Source: Acidimicrobiia bacterium
Lineage (GTDB): Bacteria; Actinomycetota; Acidimicrobiia; Acidimicrobiales; Ilumatobacteraceae
Assembly: GCA_013815505.1 (NCBI GenBank)
Contig: JACDGA010000002.1
Coordinates: 1-23,995, forward strand
Direction of reading: 5' to 3'
DNA length: 23,995 nt
The translations under genes were made by a program, and so were the position numbers. The notes under the pieces were generated by a model that was not told the DNA's origin, made no database searches, and saw nothing but the letters and a program-made list of their open reading frames with translations. Positions 16,522 through 23,995 of the stretch are shown here, piece after piece. Numbering within the stretch: the first letter of the stretch is position 1; every line of letters starts with the position of its first letter.

Positions 16522-16826
16522 GTCGCGTCGACCGTGCGCGTGACCTCGACGAACGCCATGCGCATGTTCGCAAGTGCGGCGTGCATCGTCGCTGTCTCGT
16601 CGCCGAGCCGGTCACCCAGCCCCTCGACGAGCGCTGCGATGGCATCGATCGCCAGCCGTGCGGCATCGATGTTGGGCGGAGCCGCCGAGAGATGGATCGC
16701 CGCCAGCTCGTACAGTCCCATTACATGATTCGTCACGACGACCTCTGCGGGCACCTCCAGCAGTCGAGCTCGCGCCTCGTCGAGGGCGGCCTGGGCGTCG
16801 CCGATCTCCGTTGATTCATCGGTCAC
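16518..16826 (-). CDS. DUF1844-like small helical protein
   Basis: The 102-residue product resembles the actinobacterial DUF1844 family from memory: VPAEVVVTNHVMGLYELAAIHL, a middle segment IDAARLAIDAIAALVEGL, and the ending ALANMRMAFVEVTR. Such genes often lie beside infC in actinobacteria, as here. The function is unknown; the protein appears all-helical and has no signal peptide. I use the GTG at 16826; the frame is open up to 16937, but that part runs through the infC promoter and leader and looks non-coding. A TAGGGT box 7 nt before this GTG supports the choice. The stop overlaps the PIG-L start by 4 nt. Confidence 0.68.
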   Translation of the reverse strand: MTDESTEIGDAQAALDEARARLLEVPAEVVVTNHVMGLYELAAIHLSAAPPNIDAARLAIDAIAALVEGLGDRLGDETATMHAALANMRMAFVEVTRTVDAT

Positions 16827-16838
16827 CTGCGGTACCCT
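16811..16838 (+). promoter_or_regulatory. Candidate promoter of infC-rpmI-rplT
   Basis: TTGATT (16811-16816) and TACCCT (16833-16838) are separated by 16 bp. This is the best -35/-10 pair in the window. Transcription would start near 16845, giving a leader of about 163 nt. The -35 lies inside the start of the divergent DUF1844-like gene. Confidence 0.55.
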
Positions 16839-16839
16839 A
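16834..16839 (-). promoter_or_regulatory. Candidate reverse -10 box for the DUF1844 operon, overlapping the infC -10
   Basis: Read on the minus strand, TAGGGT ends 7 nt before the GTG start at 16826, so a leaderless transcript is expected. It shares five of its six base pairs with the forward TACCCT, so the two promoters probably compete for polymerase. No -35 is apparent. Confidence 0.5.
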
Positions 16840-16844
16840 CCGAC

Positions 16845-17007
16845 GACACAACTGAGGCGAAGTGGGGGCGACCCCCTCCCGGCCACGCAACGTGCGTCCG
16901 GGGAAACCGGTAGTTCTGTGGATGTCCGGACGGGCATTCACTCCCCTTCGCGTCGAGCAGCAGCATCCACGAAGGGAAGGACACCCATTGCACAGGAGTG
17001 ACCGGTC
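16845..17007 (+). promoter_or_regulatory. Structured infC leader with candidate pseudoknot and anti-SD
   Basis: The untranslated region is rich in exact complementarity. Hairpin I is GGGGG-CGA-CCCCC (16864-16876). Hairpin II is CCCGG/CCGGG enclosing CACG-CAA-CGTG (16878-16902). GTGGATG (16918-16924) pairs with CATCCAC (16964-16970), while CCCTTCG (16944-16950) pairs with CGAAGGG (16970-16976). Their order makes an H-type pseudoknot with directly stacked stems, sharing only base 16970. TCACTCC (16938-16944) is perfectly complementary to GGAGTGA (16995-17001), which includes the ribosome-binding site. By analogy with E. coli and Bacillus, where L20 binds leader RNA to repress this operon, autoregulation is plausible. 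This is inferred from hand pairing only. Confidence 0.5.
16994..16998 (+). promoter_or_regulatory. Ribosome-binding site fixing the AUA start of infC
   Basis: AGGAG lies 9 nt before the ATA at 17008. An in-frame TGA at 16999-17001 rules out any start further upstream. No ATG, GTG or TTG occurs in frame before the conserved part of the protein. Confidence 0.7.
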
Positions 17008-17712
17008 ATAGCACCGCGACAGACCGAACAGCACCGCATCAACGACCGCATCCGCGCCCGCGAGGTTCGCCTCATCGGACCGGACGGCGACCAGCTCGGC
17101 ATCACCGCCGTTCCCGATGCGATCCGCATGGCGAAGGGACTCGACCTCGACCTCGTCGAGGTGGCGCCGATGGCCAACCCTCCCGTCTGCCGGATCATGG
17201 ACTACGGAAAGTTCCGGTACGAGGAAGCCCAGAAGGCCAAGGAGTCGCGCAAGAAGCAGACGAACGTCACGGTCAAAGAGGTCAAGTACCGACCGAAGAT
17301 CGGCCGCGGTGACTTCGACACCAAGACACGACGGCTCGAGTCGTTCATCCGCGACGGGCACAAGGTCAAGGTGACGCTGCAGTTCAGGGGCCGCGAGATG
17401 GCGCACCCCGAGCTCGGTACGAAGATCCTCGACCAGGTGCTCGCCCAGGTCGGCGGCATCGTGAAGATCGAGACGCAGGCTCGGCTCGAGGGTCGCAACA
17501 TGTCGATGGTGCTGTCACCCGACCGCAAGGCGATCGATGCGGCGGCGAAGGCCGCCAGTGAAGAAGAAGTGGACAACCATGCCGAAGATGAAGACCAGCA
17601 AGACCGCAGCGAAGCGGTTCCGCAAGACCGGGACCGGGAAGCTGCGCCGCCAGCAGGCGATGCGCCAGCACCTGTTCGAGAAGAAGTCGTCGCGCCGAAC
17701 ACGACGGCTTGA
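17008..17712 (+). CDS. infC: Translation initiation factor IF-3 (AUA start, long C-terminal tail)
   Basis: The 234-residue product prevents 30S-50S association and checks start codons. The N-domain shows [20 protein letters not shown] followed by [22 protein letters not shown]. The C-domain has [31 protein letters not shown] and RNMSMVLSP. The start is assigned to ATA at 17008 on three grounds: an in-frame TGA lies at 16999, AGGAG sits 9 nt upstream, and the only in-frame ATG (17128) would delete 40 conserved residues. infC in E. coli uses AUU, so a rare start is a known trait that lets IF-3 repress itself. The core ends near residue 172; an acidic Ala/Pro/Glu/Asp tail of about 60 residues overlaps rpmI by 134 nt. 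Confidence 0.9.
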   Translation: MAPRQTEQHRINDRIRAREVRLIGPDGDQLGITAVPDAIRMAKGLDLDLVEVAPMANPPVCRIMDYGKFRYEEAQKAKESRKKQTNVTVKEVKYRPKIGRGDFDTKTRRLESFIRDGHKVKVTLQFRGREMAHPELGTKILDQVLAQVGGIVKIETQARLEGRNMSMVLSPDRKAIDAAAKAASEEEVDNHAEDEDQQDRSEAVPQDRDREAAPPAGDAPAPVREEVVAPNTTA

Positions 17713-17776
17713 CGGCATCGTCGAGGTGCACTCGGGCGACGAGAAGAAGATCAAGCGACTGCTCGCCGAGCGCTGA
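17579..17776 (+). CDS. rpmI: 50S ribosomal protein L35
   Basis: The 65-residue basic protein has the standard L35 pattern: [21 protein letters not shown] at the N-terminus, then [15 protein letters not shown], ending in [10 protein letters not shown]. The ATG at 17579 is exactly the family start, and the length is typical. The first 134 nt overlap the 3' end of infC in another frame, an unusually long overlap for this operon. No strong ribosome-binding site precedes it (GAAGAAGTGG at most), so translation may depend on ribosomes reading infC. Just before the infC stop, several unusual codons (CGA, ACA, CGA, CTT) appear in the L35 frame. Confidence 0.96.
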   Translation: MPKMKTSKTAAKRFRKTGTGKLRRQQAMRQHLFEKKSSRRTRRLDGIVEVHSGDEKKIKRLLAER

Positions 17777-17814
17777 GCACCTGACACACCGAGAGACGAG
17801 AGAGGGACAAGGAC

Positions 17815-18168
17815 ATGGCGCGTGTGAAGCGCGGCGTCGTCACGAAGCGACGCCACAAGAAGGTGCTCGAGCAGGCCAAGGGCTACTACGGCAACAAGAG
17901 CCGGTCGTTCAAGGCCGCCAACGAGCAGGTGATGCGCAGCGGGCAGTACGCGTTCCGCGACCGCAGGGCACGCAAGGGTGAGTTCCGCAGGCTGTGGATC
18001 CAGCGGATCAACGCTGCCTGCCGCCAGAACGGGATCTCCTACAGCCGGTTCATCGCCGGGCTGAAGGCAGCCGAGATCGACGTCGACCGCAAGATCCTCG
18101 CCGATCTCGCCGTCAGGGACGCCACGGCGTTCGCCGGTCTCGTCGAGACCGCCAAGGCGGCGCTCTGA
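17815..18168 (+). CDS. rplT: 50S ribosomal protein L20
   Basis: The 117-residue protein binds 23S rRNA early in large-subunit assembly and, in E. coli and Bacillus, represses its own operon. The sequence shows [18 protein letters not shown], then [19 protein letters not shown], then [20 protein letters not shown] and the globular C-terminal domain [27 protein letters not shown]. An AAGGA lies just upstream of the ATG. The length is typical and no residue looks odd. Whether it binds the structured infC leader here is a prediction. Confidence 0.97.
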   Translation: MARVKRGVVTKRRHKKVLEQAKGYYGNKSRSFKAANEQVMRSGQYAFRDRRARKGEFRRLWIQRINAACRQNGISYSRFIAGLKAAEIDVDRKILADLAVRDATAFAGLVETAKAAL

Positions 18169-18187
18169 GCGAGCGCAGCGAGCTCAG
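18165..18187. terminator. Hairpin at the rplT stop codon
   Basis: CTGAGC (18165-18170) and GCTCAG (18182-18187) form a perfect 6-bp stem around an 11-nt loop; the first arm covers the rplT stop. The sequence is rich in GAGCG/CAGCGAG repeats. No T-run follows, so an intrinsic terminator of the classical type is unlikely; partial termination is possible. Confidence 0.35.
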
Positions 18188-18228
18188 CTGGTCGGATGAG
18201 CGCCAGCGAACCGGCCAGTGATGGGGTG

Positions 18229-18245
18229 CGGGGGCGCAGCCCCCG
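18229..18245. repeat. Strong GC hairpin between rplT and the methyltransferase gene
   Basis: CGGGGGC-GCA-GCCCCCG is a perfect 7-bp, all-GC stem with a 3-nt loop, extendable by one G-U pair. Such elements often sit between genes in high-GC genomes. It would fall inside the coding region if the methyltransferase began at the ATG at 18196, which argues for the later GTG. Confidence 0.5.
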
Positions 18246-18252
18246 TGGAGAG

Positions 18253-19011
18253 GTGAGCGAGACTGGCACGCCGGGCGACGCGCTCGGCTTCCGGCACCCC
18301 GAGATCCAACGACTGCGGCGCCTCCTGGGGCGCCGCAGTGCGCGTGTCGACGAGGACGCGTTCGTCGTCGAGGGCCCGGGACTGCTCGCAGAAGCGATCG
18401 CCGGCGGGTGGGACGTCGAGACCGTCTACCTCTACGACCGAGCCGACCCGGCCCTGGTCCCGTCCGGGATCGATGTGCGTCACCTCGGGCGTGGAGTGCT
18501 CGAGCGGGTCGCCACGACCGAGACCCCGCAGCCGATCCTCGCCGTGGTGCGCCAGCGCGTCGATCGTGTGCTCCCGGCTGCTATGCGACTCGTCCTCGTC
18601 GCCGACGGCATCAACGATCCTGGCAACCTCGGCACGATGCTGCGGTCGGCGGAGGCGGCTGGCTTCGACGCCGTCGTCACGACGCCCGGCACGGTCGACG
18701 CCTACAACCCGAAGGTGCTGCGTGCGTCGGCGGGCGCGATCTTCCACGTGCGAGTCGTCGTCGGCACGCTCGACGAGGTGCGCGCCGCCGGCCTGCGCCT
18801 CGTCGGGACGTCGTCCCACACCGGCACAGATCACACCGGGTTCGACTGGCGTCCGCCGGTCGCGATCGTCGTTGGTAGCGAGGCGCACGGCCTCGCCGAC
18901 AACGCGCCCGTCGACGACTGGGTGCGCATCACCCACGCCGGACGAGCCGAATCCCTGAACGTGGCGATGGCGGCCACTCTGCTGTGTTTCAGCGCAGCGG
19001 CGAGCAGGTGA
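18253..19011 (+). CDS. SpoU/TrmH-family RNA 2'-O-methyltransferase
   Basis: The product (252 residues from GTG 18253) has all three motifs of the knotted SPOUT fold: LVADGINDPGNLGTMLRSAE with the catalytic Asn and Arg, VAIVVGSEAHGLAD, and ITHAGRAESLNVAMAATLL. Before them lies a substrate-binding domain starting HPEIQRLRRLLGRRSAR and FVVEGPGLLAEA, as in RlmB/TsnR-type 23S rRNA methyltransferases. The target base cannot be read from sequence. The start is uncertain: an ATG at 18196 adds 19 residues, but that stretch encodes a GC hairpin and has unusual codons. GGAGAG touches the GTG at 18253, a poor spacing. The gene commonly follows rplT in actinobacteria and precedes pheS-pheT. Confidence 0.87.
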   Translation: MSETGTPGDALGFRHPEIQRLRRLLGRRSARVDEDAFVVEGPGLLAEAIAGGWDVETVYLYDRADPALVPSGIDVRHLGRGVLERVATTETPQPILAVVRQRVDRVLPAAMRLVLVADGINDPGNLGTMLRSAEAAGFDAVVTTPGTVDAYNPKVLRASAGAIFHVRVVVGTLDEVRAAGLRLVGTSSHTGTDHTGFDWRPPVAIVVGSEAHGLADNAPVDDWVRITHAGRAESLNVAMAATLLCFSAAASR

Positions 19012-19014
19012 GTG

Positions 19015-19030
19015 GTCGGCGAGTGCCGAC
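19015..19030. terminator. Candidate bidirectional terminator hairpin
   Basis: GTCGGC-GAGT-GCCGAC is a perfect 6-bp stem with a tetraloop. It lies in the 24-bp gap between the convergent SpoU methyltransferase and dedA stops, so it could serve both. No T-run is seen on either side. Confidence 0.5.
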
Positions 19031-19035
19031 GTGAT

Positions 19036-19751
19036 TCAGGCGTCGTCGATTTCTTGGATCGCTTCGGCGAGGGGCGTGCCAGGGTGGCGGTGCTTGCGAG
19101 CGCGGTAGAACTCGATCGCGATCGGCAGCAGCGAGACGAGAACCACCACGATGATGGCGTACTCGATGTTGTCGCGGATGAACTCGATCTCGCCGAGGAA
19201 GTGTCCGAGTGACGTGACCCCGACGGCCCACAGCATGCCGCCGAGCACGTTGAACGTGACGAACGTGCGGTAGCGCATCTCGCCGATGCCGGCGACGATC
19301 GGCGTGAACGTGCGCACGATCGGCACGAAGCGGGCGAGCACGATCGACTTCGCCCCGTACCTCTCGAAGAAGTTGTGCGCCTTGACGACGTTGTCCTGTT
19401 TGAACAGCCGCGAGCTCGGGCGGTTGAACAGCGCGGGGCCAACCTTGCGTCCGAACAGGTACCCGACCTGGTCGCCGACGATGGCGCCGACGGCGAGGCA
19501 GACGAGGACGATCGGCAGCCCAGGGATGTTGTCGGCGAACTCGTTGAAGGGCGCCTCCTCCTTCGCCGCCGACGACGTCAGGAAGCCGGTGAAGAACAGC
19601 AGCGAGTCACCCGGCAGGAAGAACCCGATGAGCAGCCCAGACTCGGCGAAGATGATCGCCGTGATGACGGGCAGCGCCGCGCCACCGGCGATGTCGAACC
19701 ACCACTCCGGCTTGAGGAACTCCGGTCCGATGGCGAGCAGCGCCGAGAGCA

Positions 19752-19752
<1 letters not shown>
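19036..19752 (-). CDS. DedA-family (VTT domain) membrane protein
   Basis: The 238-residue integral membrane protein has the family pattern IFAESGLLIGFFLPGDSLLFF, then GAIVGDQVGYLFGRKVGP, then FFERYGAKSIVLARFVPIVR, and AGIGEMRYRTFVTFNVLGG. Four to five hydrophobic segments are visible, ending with a charged cytoplasmic-looking tail. DedA proteins support membrane energy and lipid-carrier handling; some members flip undecaprenyl phosphate. Which activity applies here is unknown. The ATG at 19752 shares one base with the hppA stop (TGATG on the minus strand), so the two are translationally coupled. It converges on the SpoU gene. Confidence 0.9.
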
Positions 19753-22106
<2,354 letters not shown>

Positions 22107-22210
22107 AGATGTCTCCTGCGTCTGGGCGCGGCCCCGTTGGCGCGCTCATGGGTGTCCGGAACTGCCGGAGGTCACGCCGAGCGGGAATGCCCTGGGCGTG
22201 GCCGGGCCCG

Positions 22211-22216
22211 AGACTA
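22211..22216 (-). promoter_or_regulatory. Weak candidate -10 box for hppA
   Basis: The minus strand reads TAGTCT here, about 105 nt before the hppA GTG. A TTCTGT lies 19 nt upstream of it as a poor -35. This is only the best match in the gap. Confidence 0.22.
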
Positions 22217-22259
22217 CCGGTGGCGTGCGCTCGCCACAGAACTCCCACCACATTTCCGT

Positions 22260-22265
22260 TAGATT
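22260..22265 (+). promoter_or_regulatory. Candidate -10 box of the pheS-pheT transcript
   Basis: TAGATT lies 144 nt before the pheS ATG and 7 nt before the GTG of the candidate leader peptide. Transcription would start at or next to that GTG. No convincing -35 is visible. Confidence 0.45.
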
Positions 22266-22272
22266 GGGCGCC

Positions 22273-22305
22273 GTGGTCATGCAGCGATTTCCGTTCCCCG
22301 GGTGA
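22273..22305 (+). CDS. Candidate Phe leader peptide upstream of pheS
   Basis: GTG GTC ATG CAG CGA TTT CCG TTC CCC GGG TGA encodes MVMQRFPFPG, or MQRFPFPG from the ATG at 22279. Two of ten codons are Phe, alternating with Pro, and both lie just before a hairpin that covers the stop codon. One Phe codon is TTT, whereas every Phe codon in pheS is TTC. There is no ribosome-binding site; the peptide would be read from a leaderless transcript starting near 22272. By analogy with the E. coli pheST leader peptide PheM, slow charging of tRNA-Phe would stall the ribosome here. With so few residues, chance is a real alternative. Confidence 0.4.
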   Translation: MVMQRFPFPG

Positions 22306-22368
22306 GACCGGGGCGCGTGGACGATCCGCTGCCGCATCCCGAGTCCGCCCGGGGCTGAACGACTCCCG
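22296..22368 (+). promoter_or_regulatory. Overlapping hairpins in the pheS leader (possible attenuator)
   Basis: Hairpin 1 is CCCCGG-GTGAGA-CCGGGG (22296-22313), a perfect 6-bp stem over the leader stop. Hairpin 2 pairs GGGC (22311-22314) and GGAC (22319-22322) with GTCC (22343-22346) and GCCC (22347-22350). It shares bases with hairpin 1, so the two exclude each other. Hairpin 3 pairs CGGGG (22350-22354) with TCCCG (22364-22368). A ribosome stalled at the Phe codons would cover the first arm of hairpin 1 and favour hairpin 2. No T-run follows hairpin 3, so the end effect may not be classical termination. Confidence 0.4.
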
Positions 22369-22408
22369 ACACTCGACGACCCGACCCCGACGACGCAGAA
22401 GGACTCAG

Positions 22409-23422
22409 ATGATCGACGACATCACCGCCGCGCGTGACGACGCCCTCGCCGCGGTCGCCAACGCCGAGAACCCCGACGCGATCAGCGCCGTGGAGACGAC
22501 GACGCTCGGCAAGCGAGGTCGGCTCGCGACGTTGAAGACACAGCTCGGCACGCTCGATACGATCGACGCCAAGCGCGAGGCTGGCCGAGCGCTCAACGAC
22601 GCGGTCACCGAGGTCACGGCAGCGGTCGAGCGTCGTCGCGACGCACTGCGTGCCGCCGACGACGCCGCCCGCATCGAATCGGAGCGGATCGACCTCACCG
22701 AGACCACGTCGCGCCCGACGAGAGGCCACCGGCACCTCGTCACACAGGCATGGGAGCGGCTCGAAGACGTGTTCGTCGGACTCGGATTCCAGGTCGCGGA
22801 AGGCCCCGAGGTGGAGAGCGACTGGTTCAACTTCGAGGCGCTCAACATGGGTGAGCACCACCCCGCGCGCAACGAGTTCGACACGCTGTTCACCGACCAC
22901 GTCCCGCCGGGTGGTCGGCCCGGCAGCGCCGTGCTGCGGACCCACACCTCGCCCGTGCAGATCCGGACGATGCTCGATGACGAACCGCCGATCTACATCG
23001 TCGCCCCCGGCCGGGTGTTCCGGCGCGACACGCCCGACGCCACGCACCTGCCCGTCTTCCACCAGATCGAGGGGCTCGTCGTCGACGAGGGAATCTCGAT
23101 GGCGCACCTCGCCGGCACGATCGAGGCGTTCACGAAGGCGTTCTTCGGCAGCGACTTCACGTCGCGTCTGCGGCCGAGCTACTTCCCGTTCACCGAGCCG
23201 TCCGCCGAGTTCGACATCCGCACCCCTCGCGGCGACTGGCTCGAGCTCGGTGGCTGCGGCATGGTGCACCCCAACGTGCTGCGCCACGGTGGCATCGACC
23301 CCGAGCGCTGGAGCGGGTTCGCGTTCGGCTTCGGCATCGATCGAATGTCGAAGGAGCGACACGGCGTCGTTGACATCCGCGAGATGTTCACCGACGACAT
23401 CCGCTTCGTCGAGCAGTTCTGA
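22409..23422 (+). CDS. pheS: Phenylalanyl-tRNA synthetase alpha subunit
   Basis: The 337-residue product is the catalytic subunit of the alpha2-beta2 enzyme that charges tRNA-Phe. An N-terminal helical, coiled-coil arm (residues 1-95) is followed by HLVTQAWERLEDVF and GFQVAEGPEVESDWFNFEALN. Class II motif 2 is VFRRDTPDATHLPVFHQIEG (203-222). Motif 3 is GFAFGFGIDRMSKERHG (303-319). The ATG at 22409 has AAGGA 5 nt upstream; the open frame continues upstream to 22109, but that part is leader. pheT begins 28 nt after the stop. The length and motifs are normal. Confidence 0.97.
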   Translation: MIDDITAARDDALAAVANAENPDAISAVETTTLGKRGRLATLKTQLGTLDTIDAKREAGRALNDAVTEVTAAVERRRDALRAADDAARIESERIDLTETTSRPTRGHRHLVTQAWERLEDVFVGLGFQVAEGPEVESDWFNFEALNMGEHHPARNEFDTLFTDHVPPGGRPGSAVLRTHTSPVQIRTMLDDEPPIYIVAPGRVFRRDTPDATHLPVFHQIEGLVVDEGISMAHLAGTIEAFTKAFFGSDFTSRLRPSYFPFTEPSAEFDIRTPRGDWLELGGCGMVHPNVLRHGGIDPERWSGFAFGFGIDRMSKERHGVVDIREMFTDDIRFVEQF

Positions 23423-23454
23423 TGAGTCGCGCCGGAGGAATCGACACCGTATGA
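23422..23454 (+). other. 10-codon open frame bridging pheS and pheT
   Basis: The ATG at 23422 overlaps the pheS stop (TGATG), and the TGA at 23452-23454 overlaps the pheT start (ATGA). The frame would encode MSRAGGIDTV. It contains the pheT ribosome-binding site GGAGGA. It could keep ribosomes moving from pheS to pheT, or be chance. Confidence 0.25.
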
Positions 23455-23995
23455 AGATCTTGCTCTCGTGGTTGAACGAGTACGTGGCAGCCGGCGACGA
23501 CGCCGATGCGGTCGCCGCGGCGCTGACGCGCGTCGGGTTCGAGGTCGCCGACATCGACCACGTCGGCTCCACGGTGCCCGGCGTCGTGACCGCTCGTGTC
23601 GCGCGTCTCGAGCGGCATCCCGATGCCCGTGCCGTGCAGCGCGTGTGGGTCGACGCCGGGGACGGGCGTGAACGTCACGTCTGGTGCGGCGCGTTCAACA
23701 TGGCGCCCGACGATGTGATCCCCCTCGCCACCCTCGGCACCGTGATGCCCGACGGTCGCGTGATCGAGCGTCGCGCGATCCTCGGGATCGACTCCGAGGG
23801 CATGCTCTGCTCGGGTGCCGAGCTCGGGCTCGACGACGACGCCAGCGGCATCGCCGTCCTGCCACCCGACACCGAGCTCGGCCTGCCGTACGGCGAGGCG
23901 ATCGGCGTGCGCCGCGACGTCCTCCTCGACGTCGAGGTCGACCGCAACCGCCCGCACGGTTGGGGGTATCTCGGCATCGCACGCGAGCTCGCCGC
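23451..23995 (+). CDS. pheT: Phenylalanyl-tRNA synthetase beta subunit (3' partial)
   Basis: Only the first 181 complete codons are in the window. The start MKILLSWLNEYV is the hallmark N-terminus of bacterial PheT. It is followed by the EMAP/OB-fold tRNA-binding domain (about residues 40-150): VVTARVARLERHPDA, then WCGAFNMAPDDVIPLATLG and RRAILGIDSEGMLCSGAELGL. The last visible residues, DVEVDRNRPHGWGYLGIARELA, mark the start of the B3/B4 editing region, whose family form is NRPDCLS; here Asp-Cys is replaced by His-Gly. GGAGGA lies 10-12 nt before the ATG. The rest of the gene lies outside. Confidence 0.96.
   Translation, partial: MKILLSWLNEYVAAGDDADAVAAALTRVGFEVADIDHVGSTVPGVVTARVARLERHPDARAVQRVWVDAGDGRERHVWCGAFNMAPDDVIPLATLGTVMPDGRVIERRAILGIDSEGMLCSGAELGLDDDASGIAVLPPDTELGLPYGEAIGVRRDVLLDVEVDRNRPHGWGYLGIARELA

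Larger units (their letters stand above)
22107..22408. other. 302-bp divergent intergenic region hppA / pheS
   Basis: No protein gene of normal size is supported here. It holds the hppA ribosome-binding site next to 22107, a weak reverse -10 box (22211-22216), and on the plus strand a -10 box, a possible leader peptide and overlapping hairpins before pheS. The longer open frames through it on both strands look like non-coding shadows. I see no T-box motif. Confidence 0.7.

Noticed and set aside
16827..16937. 37-residue N-terminal extension of the DUF1844-like protein
   Set aside because: It would be encoded across the infC promoter and hairpin region, and its composition differs from the conserved part.
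16918..17001. 27-codon frame (GTG to TGA) in the infC leader, ending at the ribosome-binding site
   Set aside because: No ribosome-binding site and no unusual codon content; its 5' end coincides with a stem arm, so it is more likely an accident of the structured leader.
17128..17712. infC starting at the ATG at 17128
   Set aside because: It would remove the conserved HRINDRI and EVRLIGPDG region of the IF-3 N-domain and has no suitable ribosome-binding site.
22107..22408. T-box leader before pheS
   Set aside because: No T-box consensus or specifier stem could be found by eye, and the gap is too short after the candidate promoter.

Overview
This 24-kb window is GC-rich chromosomal sequence densely packed with housekeeping genes. 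It is almost certainly from an actinobacterium. The evidence is an actinobacterial-type integration host factor (mIHF) in the order mihF-gmk-rpoZ-coaBC-metK-priA, a PriA that has lost its helicase motifs, an actinobacterial CoaBC variant, a DUF1844-type gene next to infC, many GTG starts and several apparently leaderless promoters. A lineage such as Acidimicrobiia is my inference; nothing here proves it. I see no mobile element, CRISPR array, tRNA, rRNA or cluster of foreign base composition.

Positions 1-5467 hold the end of a pyrimidine operon: the pyrC tail, carA, carB and a class 1B-like pyrD, all joined by 1-4 nt start/stop overlaps. Positions 5514-11024 continue on the same strand with mihF, gmk, rpoZ, coaBC, metK and priA (nucleoid protein, nucleotide, transcription, cofactor, SAM and replication functions). 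A convergent RsmC-like methyltransferase (11025-11639) is followed by the formyl-Met pair def-fmt, a MoaB/Mog-type gene, a structured 222-bp gap, and then hisG, a small cold-shock-like gene and an alkyltransferase-like gene. A three-gene minus-strand operon (DUF1844-like, PIG-L deacetylase, isochorismatase-family hydrolase; 15199-16826) diverges from infC-rpmI-rplT. After that come a SpoU-family rRNA methyltransferase, a convergent hppA-dedA pair (H+-pyrophosphatase and DedA membrane protein), and pheS-pheT, with pheT running off the end.

I did not find a new multi-gene defence or metabolic system. The most interesting signals are regulatory. (1) The infC leader contains a possible H-type pseudoknot, and a 7-nt segment perfectly complementary to the ribosome-binding site. 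It precedes an infC whose only plausible start is AUA and whose C-terminal tail overlaps rpmI by 134 nt. (2) Upstream of pheS there is a -10 box, a possible leaderless 10-codon leader peptide containing Phe-Pro-Phe-Pro, and overlapping hairpins; together these look like Phe-responsive attenuation. (3) A repeated start-site layout, TANNNT followed by 6-7 nt and then ATG or GTG, occurs before mihF, def, hisG, the DUF1844 gene and the phe leader. One such box is shared in both directions between infC and the DUF1844 gene. (4) The mog-hisG gap has a perfect 10-bp inverted repeat with a competing third copy. All RNA structures were found by eye and none was folded computationally.
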